Source: JABZIP01 sp052173355 (GTDB taxonomy: Bacteria > Bacillota > Clostridia > Peptostreptococcales > Anaerovoracaceae). Taken from it: a DNA stretch of 18,520 nt. The notes under the pieces were generated by a model. The model had not been told where the DNA came from and ran no database searches. It was given only the letters and a program-made list of their open reading frames with translations. The stretch is from positions 1-18,520 of the forward strand of contig JBQMYS010000029.1 in NCBI GenBank assembly GCA_052173355.1, in the 5' to 3' direction. How positions within the stretch are numbered: position 1 is the first letter of the stretch; every line of letters starts with the position of its first letter. This document shows, one piece after another, positions 14,354-18,520 of this stretch. The translations under genes and the position numbers were made by a program.

Positions 14354-15585
14354 AGTTCTTCCTCCTTTAATCCGCGAAGTACCATCTTCCTTGTATTTTT
14401 CATCTTATTCCCCGTCCGACAAAGCCCATTTTCCTTGTCATAAAAAAACATCTCATTAAGCACATAATCTTTACCGTCATGCCCCAATATTTCTGTAATT
14501 TCAAGCACTTTCCTGCTCTTATCCGCCATACGGCTAAGGTGCACCATTACATCTATACCTTCGACAATCTGCCCTCTGATTGCATCTATCGGAAAATCAG
14601 CCGCTTGCATTACCATAGTTTCGAGCCTTTTGAGCATTCCCCTAACAGAATTTCCATGTCCCGTAGAAAGCGATCCGTCATGCCCGGTGTTAAATGCATT
14701 TAACATATCAAGCACCTCCTTACCTCTCACCTCTCCAACTATTATCCTGTTCGGTCGCATTCTCAAACTGCTTTTTATAAGCTGCTGCATATCAACTGCA
14801 CCCATCCCTTGCACGTTAGCCTGCTTGCATTCCATCCTAACCAGATTTTCGATACCGATGATTTGAAGTTCCGCTGCATCTTCTATGGTTATCACGCGCT
14901 CATCCTTTGGAATATACGACGAAAGCACATTAAGCATACTGGTCTTACCGCTTCCTGTTCCACCACTTATGAAAACATTTGCCCCATATACCACCAACTT
15001 TTCCAAAAAATCGGCAGCTTCTTTGCTAATGCTCCCAAACCCTATCATATCGTTCATATCATAGGCTTTCTCAGGAAATCTTCTGATAGTAAGTGCCGGA
15101 CCGTTTAACGCTACATTTTTGTAAACCGCGTTCACCCTTGAACCGTCCAAAAGCCTTGCATCTACTATAGGGGTCAACTCGTTTATTTCTCTATGAACCC
15201 TGGCTGCAATCCTTCTGATTATTTCCTCAAGTTCCTCTACATTTGAAAAACTTTTGCCCGTATCAATCAATTTTCCGTCACGTTCCACAAAAATATTATC
15301 AGTCCCGTTAACCATTATCTCTGTCACTTTTCTATCTTCGGTAAACGGATGGAGCAACCCTACATCGCAACGAACTGAAAAATAAACCTGCTTAATCAAA
15401 TTGTCTTTTTCACGAAAATTCAAACTCCGAGTCAGATTGCTGTCAAGTAAGAATCTTTCTATAAACTCAAAAGCATCATCTTCTTTCTCAAATCCCGCCA
15501 CCATGCTCATAGCCTTTCTAACCTCGCAAAGCGCCTGCTTACTTATTTCATTATACAATTTTACAGCTTTTTCATCTGTTCTCAC
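14344..15585 (-). CDS. tadA: Tad pilus assembly ATPase TadA/CpaF
   Basis: This is a cytoplasmic hexameric secretion ATPase powering Flp pilus assembly. I place the start at the GTG 15583-15585 (413 residues). Longer in-frame starts at 15660 (TTG) and 15633 (ATG) fall inside the -35 and -10 elements. GGGAG lies 12 bases upstream of the GTG. Domains: N-terminal all-alpha part, then LLHPFTEDRKVTEIMVNG, arginine-rich VHREINELTPIVDARLLDGSR, Walker A GGTGSGKTS (about 208-216), ITIEDAAELQI (Asp box), Walker B region RMRPNRIIVGEVRG, and the His box with TGHDGSLSTGHGNS. It is the first gene of the tad operon. No TadZ, CpaB or secretin gene precedes it. Confidence 0.93.
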   Translation of the reverse strand: MRTDEKAVKLYNEISKQALCEVRKAMSMVAGFEKEDDAFEFIERFLLDSNLTRSLNFREKDNLIKQVYFSVRCDVGLLHPFTEDRKVTEIMVNGTDNIFVERDGKLIDTGKSFSNVEELEEIIRRIAARVHREINELTPIVDARLLDGSRVNAVYKNVALNGPALTIRRFPEKAYDMNDMIGFGSISKEAADFLEKLVVYGANVFISGGTGSGKTSMLNVLSSYIPKDERVITIEDAAELQIIGIENLVRMECKQANVQGMGAVDMQQLIKSSLRMRPNRIIVGEVRGKEVLDMLNAFNTGHDGSLSTGHGNSVRGMLKRLETMVMQAADFPIDAIRGQIVEGIDVMVHLSRMADKSRKVLEITEILGHDGKDYVLNEMFFYDKENGLCRTGNKMKNTRKMVLRGLKEEELWM

Positions 15586-15597
15586 GATTTCATGTTT

Positions 15598-15605
15598 CTC
15601 CCTCT
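15598..15605 (-). promoter_or_regulatory. Ribosome site of tadA, also fitting a three-codon ORF
   Basis: AGAGGGAG lies 12 bases before the GTG taken as the tadA start and 4 bases before an out-of-frame ATG (15591-15593). That ATG reads Met-Lys-Ser-stop, and its TGA overlaps the GTG as GTGA. The sequence does not settle whether the mini-ORF is translated or incidental. Confidence 0.45.
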
Positions 15606-15631
15606 GTTTACAATATATTCCTGTTATTACC

Positions 15632-15660
15632 ATAATAAAACAGCTACAATAAAATTGCAA
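15632..15660 (-). promoter_or_regulatory. Promoter of the tad operon
   Basis: On the minus strand TTGCAA (15655-15660) and TATTAT (15632-15637; 5 of 6 consensus) are 17 bases apart. They lie about 47 bases before the tadA GTG. The promoter is embedded in a large dyad (15634-15670), which suggests regulation. Confidence 0.6.
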
Positions 15661-15670
15661 CTGTTTTATT
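15634..15670. promoter_or_regulatory. 37-bp dyad over the tad promoter (operator or terminator)
   Basis: AATAAAACAG (15634-15643) and CTGTTTTATT (15661-15670) are perfect inverted repeats. The interior adds CAAT/ATTG and one T-A pair, giving 15 of 17 possible pairs per arm around a 3-base centre. It covers the -10, spacer and -35. Read as RNA on the minus strand it is an A-rich/T-rich hairpin that could end the superoxide reductase transcript instead. Confidence 0.55.
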
Positions 15671-15689
15671 TCGACCTTTTTCGACCTTT
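15669..15689. repeat. Tandem 10-bp repeat upstream of the tad promoter
   Basis: Two perfect adjacent copies of TTTCGACCTT (15669-15678 and 15679-15688) lie just upstream of the tad -35. The spacing is one helical turn. On the minus strand each copy reads GGTCGAAA, one base from the Spo0A-box core TGTCGAA. Confidence 0.6.
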
Positions 15690-15690
15690 C

Positions 15691-15716
15691 TGTGGATAAC
15701 TGTTATTCAGTTTTCC
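15691..15716. promoter_or_regulatory. Consensus DnaA box overlapping a second dyad
   Basis: TGTGGATAA (15691-15699) is, on the minus strand, TTATCCACA, the consensus DnaA box. It overlaps an imperfect dyad, GGATAACTG / CAGTTTTCC (15694-15702 with 15708-15716; 8 of 9 pairs). A single box can occur by chance. Confidence 0.4.
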
Positions 15717-15734
15717 TTTTAACCAATTTTACAA

Positions 15735-16118
15735 TTATTTTATTTCAGTTTTCCAAAGACCATGCAAATTGCAGTATTCATAAACTGCAAGCGGCTTTTC
15801 ACTATCGCTTAACAAAAATTCTGCACATGGTTTTTCGCCAGGTTTCAAATCTTTTCTGTAAGCACCTTTTGTAGTTTCAAGATAAATGAACATTATATAA
15901 TGTTCATCAAGCATAGGATGCTCAACCTCTCCTACAACCGCTGTAACCTTGTTTCCTTCCACCGTTACCGCAGGCGTGTGTTTTTCCAGTGCGGCATCTA
16001 CTGTATTTGCAACAAGCTCTTTCATTTCTTCTCCACAACAGACAAGCTTGTCATTAAAATCTCCAAAAACTTCTACTATGTGTCCGCCTTTTTTGCATTT
16101 AAAAAATTTATTTGCCAT
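15735..16118 (-). CDS. Superoxide reductase (desulfoferrodoxin) with a degenerate centre I
   Basis: The 127-residue length and layout match two-domain desulfoferrodoxin, which reduces superoxide to peroxide without making oxygen, in the cytosol of anaerobes. The C-terminal catalytic Fe(His)4Cys centre is intact: H47 (EKHTP), H67 (VEHPM), H73 (EHYIMFIY), C116 and H119 (EYCNLHGLW). The N-terminal rubredoxin-like Fe(Cys)4 domain keeps C8 and C27-C28 (LVCCGEEM). The second cysteine of the first CxxC is Gly11, which differs from Cys by one base (GGC against TGC). The start has GGAGG upstream. A promoter overlaps the stop of the upstream gene, so it can be expressed alone. Confidence 0.92.
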   Translation of the reverse strand: MANKFFKCKKGGHIVEVFGDFNDKLVCCGEEMKELVANTVDAALEKHTPAVTVEGNKVTAVVGEVEHPMLDEHYIMFIYLETTKGAYRKDLKPGEKPCAEFLLSDSEKPLAVYEYCNLHGLWKTEIK

Positions 16119-16183
16119 TTCAAACCTCCGTTTTATCTAATGTATCGTAACTACTATATACACCATTTTCAAATAGTAATAAC

Positions 16184-16212
16184 ATCATTAACAGAAGTTA
16201 ATTTTTTGTCAA
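16184..16212 (-). promoter_or_regulatory. Promoter of the superoxide reductase gene
   Basis: A perfect TTGACA (16207-16212) is followed after 17 bases by AATGAT (16184-16189; 4 of 6). The TGA stop of the FMN-binding lipoprotein lies inside the -35. A second, weaker pairing, TTGAAA with TACGAT at 17-base spacing, lies further downstream. I see no clear PerR or Fur box. Confidence 0.5.
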
Positions 16213-16880
16213 TTTTTCGCGTTTGCAAGGGCTTGCTTTACAGCTCCTTTAATACCGTTTGAGCTGAAAGTTGCACCCGAAACAGCTTCTACATCTGCAC
16301 TTTGCGATGTCAATATTTTACCTATTACCGCTTTTGCATCATCTATATAAGGGGAATCTTCCTTATGCGATGTTATATTTATAGATTTAATGACATCTCC
16401 TTTTATTTCTACGGATACTGTAATATTAGCAGCATATCCCATGGCACTTCCTGTAAAAGTTCCGTCCTTATATTTTTGAGCAGGTGGTGCAGGTTCATTT
16501 TTTTCCGGTTCCTGCTTCGTAGATGGAGTCACTTCATTCTTTGCAGGTTCATTTTTTTCTTGAACGTTTTTTACTTGCGGTGTAGTTGCTGTAGATGGTG
16601 CAGGTGCGGTTTGTGAATCATCTTTGTTTACCTTTACCCCTGCCGCATCGGAAGGTATGCTCTCAGTTTTTACATCAGTTTTTTCATCTGTTTTTTCATC
16701 CGTCTGCTCGTCCGTTTTTATATTTGAGTCATCTTTTTGTTGCTCATACGGTATAACATCCTTTTCCAAATCAGCTCCAACTTCGCTCTCATTATTGTCA
16801 TTTTTCCCGCATCCCGAGAAAAATATGCTCAAACATACCACCATTATCAACGCAGATATTCTTATTTTTTTCATAATCAC
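16209..16880 (-). CDS. FMN-binding lipoprotein (predicted flavinylated electron carrier)
   Basis: A lipoprotein signal with lipobox F-F-S-G-C leads into a long, disordered, Lys/Glu/Thr/Pro-rich tether (about 90 residues, with four T-D-[EV]-[QK] repeats and twice EKNEPA). A single FMN_bind-type domain occupies about the last 85 residues. It starts at YKDGTFTGSAMGYAANITVSVEI and carries VSGATFSSNGI, the motif whose Thr receives FMN from ApbE. This is the layout of cell-surface flavin electron shuttles. The start is GTG 16880 or ATG 16874. The only good ribosome site (16921-16926) is separated from it by a hairpin. It is 54 bases downstream of the ferric-reductase-like gene and probably co-transcribed. 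Confidence 0.88.
   Translation of the reverse strand: MIMKKIRISALIMVVCLSIFFSGCGKNDNNESEVGADLEKDVIPYEQQKDDSNIKTDEQTDEKTDEKTDVKTESIPSDAAGVKVNKDDSQTAPAPSTATTPQVKNVQEKNEPAKNEVTPSTKQEPEKNEPAPPAQKYKDGTFTGSAMGYAANITVSVEIKGDVIKSINITSHKEDSPYIDDAKAVIGKILTSQSADVEAVSGATFSSNGIKGAVKQALANAKN
16672..16719 (-). repeat. Four 12-bp repeats encoding a T-D-x-x tether
   Basis: Four imperfect 12-base units encode TDEQ, TDEK, TDEK and TDVK in the lipoprotein tether. Repeats of this kind readily gain or lose units, so tether length may vary between strains. Confidence 0.6.
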
Positions 16881-16886
16881 TTAATT

Positions 16887-16926
16887 CATACACTTACAAT
16901 CCATCGATTGGGAATGTATGCTCCTT
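16887..16926 (-). promoter_or_regulatory. Shine-Dalgarno and hairpin before the FMN lipoprotein start
   Basis: AAGGAG (16921-16926) is directly followed by a hairpin. The outer stem is CATACA (16915-16920) with TGTATG (16887-16892). The inner stem is CAATC (16906-16910) with GATTG (16897-16901), with two extra outer pairs and a small internal loop. Linear distance from the Shine-Dalgarno to the GTG is 40 bases. If the hairpin folds, 6 bases remain to the GTG and 12 to the ATG. Confidence 0.5.
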
Positions 16927-16934
16927 TCCTTTTT

Positions 16935-17627
16935 TTATTTAGTTTTTATAGCCTTTGATATTCTAAGTATCGCATAGCTTAAAAATACAGCCGTATATAT
17001 TACAGCATCAATTATATAACTTGTAAACAAATCATAATGTTCCAAACGTTTCATCTGAAATGCTATTGATACAAAAAGAACCATAACATGAACATATATC
17101 AGCATATAAAACGGATATGCCAATCTTTGAAGTTTTTTCCAATTATATGCTTTCATTTTTTTTCTTACACCTTTAAACGAAGTAATCATTAAAGGAAGCA
17201 TCAAAGCATCCAAAACTATCGTCAAAATTGTTGCAATTACAAATGGCAATGTTAGCCGTTCTTTATCTGTAAATAGCCACACTATATAGTTTTTACCATA
17301 AAAAAAATTATGAACCAGTGTCAGAATGCACGCAATAATTGAAATTTCCGCCCGCACCGACATGAGCCTTATTTTGATTTGCGTACCGTTTTTAAATAAA
17401 GTCGCCCACATTACAATCGTAAAAAGTGAAGTCGCCACTATACCGCGTTCAAAGAGCATAGCTATCTCCCGAAGCAAAGTATTCGTACGCATAATCTCAA
17501 AGCCTGCCGCCGATATAAAAAATATTGCAAATGCACCTATATAATAAACAGGTGCATATTTTTTAATTGATTTATGCAAAACCATCACAGCCGCAAGTAA
17601 CACCGCCGTAGTTAAAATAAATTTCAT
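16935..17627 (-). CDS. Ferric-reductase-like (MsrQ/YedZ-like) heme membrane protein
   Basis: The 230-residue protein has six or seven predicted helices and little soluble part. It resembles the ferric-reductase-like transmembrane family (MsrQ/YedZ), which carries b-type heme and moves electrons across the membrane. H106 (IACILTLVHNFF) and H180 (LIYVHVMVLF) match the conserved heme-ligand helices. The YedZ-type segment W..LHRL..(N)..H is present as WKKLQRL with Q167 replacing the first His, 13 residues before H180. It lies directly upstream of the FMN-binding lipoprotein, so electrons probably pass from heme to flavin. AAGGAG precedes the ATG. A terminator hairpin lies about 18 bases upstream. 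No soluble flavodomain is fused. Confidence 0.75.
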   Translation of the reverse strand: MKFILTTAVLLAAVMVLHKSIKKYAPVYYIGAFAIFFISAAGFEIMRTNTLLREIAMLFERGIVATSLFTIVMWATLFKNGTQIKIRLMSVRAEISIIACILTLVHNFFYGKNYIVWLFTDKERLTLPFVIATILTIVLDALMLPLMITSFKGVRKKMKAYNWKKLQRLAYPFYMLIYVHVMVLFVSIAFQMKRLEHYDLFTSYIIDAVIYTAVFLSYAILRISKAIKTK

Positions 17628-17644
17628 TTATTCTCCTTAATAGC

Positions 17645-17689
17645 AAAAATTATCTGCTATGCCTGAATTAAAATCAGACATAGCAGATA
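17645..17689 (-). terminator. Rho-independent terminator after the right-hand surface protein
   Basis: A long stem pairs 17651-17666 with 17674-17689 (16 positions, one imperfect) around a 7-base loop, followed on the minus strand by a short T run (17646-17650). It starts 17 bases after the surface-protein stop. It ends about 18 bases before the next ATG, leaving no visible room for a separate promoter. Confidence 0.75.
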
Positions 17690-17706
17690 TAGCAATCAAC
17701 TAATAT

Positions 17707-18520
17707 TTACTCCCATACAGGTCTTCCGCTACATATGTAACCGTCATCTAATCCCGGTAGTTTCACAACAAACTGGTAAAAGGCGACCCTAAGTGCCTTT
17801 ACTGTTACTTCACCGAATTCTTCAGTCTCATTGCAATAAGATTTAACTTTTATATCGTTCTTTTTCCCTTTATATTTCGAAGGTAATTTCAAATCAGTTG
17901 CAGCATTAAACTTTAAGTTATCTTTATCAAGAGTCACTTCGACTTTTGCCAATTCTTCATTTGTTGTTGCATCAAATACCTTTATAAACTTAACTTCTTT
18001 ATCTCCATTGACAGTAACAGTAAACTCTACAGATTTAGCCGCCTTGTCTTTTGTTGTAAGTACAAAAGTTACTTCTTTACCTTTATCATCATTCGTAAAT
18101 ACGGTATCATGCGCGACTTCTTCATTTGTATCTTTTCTTGTCAGTTTTAAATATGTATCGTAATTTGAACTGTAAATATCTTTTGTAAAACTGTCATCTA
18201 CTGCTGTTCTTTTTACATAAATTCCTTCTAAATTAAGTTTTTCACCTGCATCATATACTCGTTTATTCGGTTCTCTATACAGTTTCAATTCCAATGTATT
18301 ATTTTTATCTTCATTGTCAAGTTTCGATAAATCCTGGTGCAAATTTACACCATATATATCAAACTCAAATTTTACTAATTCGTTCGGATTCTTTTTTAAT
18401 ACATCCGAAACATCTTCCACTACCTTGATTCTGTATTTATTTACATCTGCAATATCGTAATGTTTCGAACCGAATGACTGAAGCTTTACCTCTGTGGAAT
18501 CCTTTTTGAACAACTTTATG
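17707..18520 (-). CDS. Surface protein with Ig-like domains, C-terminal part (runs off right edge)
   Basis: The frame stays open to the window edge. A TTG at 18511-18513 could serve as a start, but it lacks a signal peptide or assessable ribosome site, so I read the gene as partial. The visible 270 residues are Lys/Asp/Val/Thr-rich beta-sandwich sequence. One module (about 80-165) has YREPNKRVYDAGEKLNLEGIYV and a VEFTVTVNG end, like bacterial Ig-like (Big_3-type) modules. A second, unassigned module follows. The C-terminus, LPGLDDGYICSGRPVWE, has no LPxTG, SLH or choline-binding signal, so an anchor would have to lie upstream. It has its own terminator. Composition resembles the surface protein at the left edge; whether they are paralogues is not shown. 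Confidence 0.75.
   Translation of the reverse strand, partial: IKLFKKDSTEVKLQSFGSKHYDIADVNKYRIKVVEDVSDVLKKNPNELVKFEFDIYGVNLHQDLSKLDNEDKNNTLELKLYREPNKRVYDAGEKLNLEGIYVKRTAVDDSFTKDIYSSNYDTYLKLTRKDTNEEVAHDTVFTNDDKGKEVTFVLTTKDKAAKSVEFTVTVNGDKEVKFIKVFDATTNEELAKVEVTLDKDNLKFNAATDLKLPSKYKGKKNDIKVKSYCNETEEFGEVTVKALRVAFYQFVVKLPGLDDGYICSGRPVWE

Noticed and set aside
9346..15585. Type II secretion or competence pilus in place of Tad
   Set aside because: The ATPase is CpaF/TadA-like, there are two small separate T2SSF proteins, a Flp-sized pilin and TadE-like proteins. No ComG- or GspG-type pilins are present.
15586..15660. A longer tadA starting at TTG 15660 or ATG 15633
   Set aside because: Both codons lie inside the predicted -35 and -10 elements, the added residues are not TadA-like, and neither has a ribosome site. 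GTG 15585 fits better.
16119..16206. PerR or Fur box upstream of the superoxide reductase
   Set aside because: The best partial palindrome (around 16176-16192) matches only about half of the PerR pattern, no better than chance in AT-rich DNA.
15900..16262. 120-residue plus-strand ORF across the superoxide reductase gene
   Set aside because: It is antisense to an unmistakable gene and crosses its promoter region; composition is typical of a shadow frame.
16672..16719. The 12-bp repeats as a CRISPR or regulatory array
   Set aside because: Four short in-frame units with no spacers, encoding a simple tether repeat.
18511..18520. TTG at 18511-18513 as the true start of the right-hand surface protein
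   Set aside because: The frame remains open to the edge, there is no signal peptide after it, and only seven bases upstream are visible. A partial gene is the simpler reading.

Overview
This is about 18.5 kb of a low-GC (roughly one-third G+C by eye) chromosome. It most likely comes from an anaerobic Gram-positive bacterium of the Clostridia (Eubacteriales/Peptostreptococcales sense). The evidence is the argR-recN pair, an IspH protein fused to ribosomal protein S1 (a clostridial arrangement), strong AGGAGG ribosome sites, a secretin-less Tad-type pilus operon, and a superoxide reductase, which is typical of anaerobes. I cannot name the species. I see no rRNA, tRNA, CRISPR array, insertion sequence or prophage gene, and no gene-free stretch longer than about 300 bases.

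Layout. Positions 1-2104 (minus strand) hold the 5' part of a secreted surface protein with a good promoter, preceded by a membrane-anchored protein with a large extracytoplasmic domain. Positions 2309-4438 (plus strand) are argR-recN, with a possible ARG box over the argR promoter. The recN terminator appears to lie inside the 3' coding end of the convergent shikimate kinase gene. Positions 4419-9276 (minus) hold apbE-rarA-ispH/rpsA with its own promoter, then a terminator, then aroK. Positions 9346-15585 (minus) are a tightly overlapped tad operon: TadA ATPase, TadB, TadC, a 50-residue Flp pilin, a TadE-like pseudopilin, a TadG/DUF5702-like protein, a second TadE-like protein with CxxC modules, and a DUF6382-like protein. 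Positions 15735-17627 (minus) are a redox group: superoxide reductase, an FMN-binding lipoprotein and a ferric-reductase-like (MsrQ/YedZ-like) membrane protein. Positions 17707-18520 are the 3' part of another surface protein with Ig-like folds, running off the right edge.

How the genes may work together. The membrane cytochrome-like protein and the lipoprotein carrying an S-G-A-T flavinylation motif are adjacent. The window also encodes ApbE, the enzyme that attaches FMN to that motif. This makes an extracytoplasmic electron-transfer module plausible, beside a superoxide reductase and a pilus operon. Linking the module to the pilus is inference from proximity only. The Tad operon encodes the cytoplasmic motor, inner-membrane platform, pilin and pseudopilins, but no prepilin peptidase, TadZ or CpaB, so those must be elsewhere or absent.

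The best candidates for something undescribed are regulatory or architectural. They are: a compact intergenic region before tadA with two dyads, a tandem 10-bp repeat and a consensus DnaA box; a hairpin that separates the Shine-Dalgarno from the start of the flavin lipoprotein; an internal ribosome site in ispH-rpsA placed to make free S1; and a superoxide reductase with one rubredoxin-site cysteine changed to glycine. No large, wholly novel system is evident.
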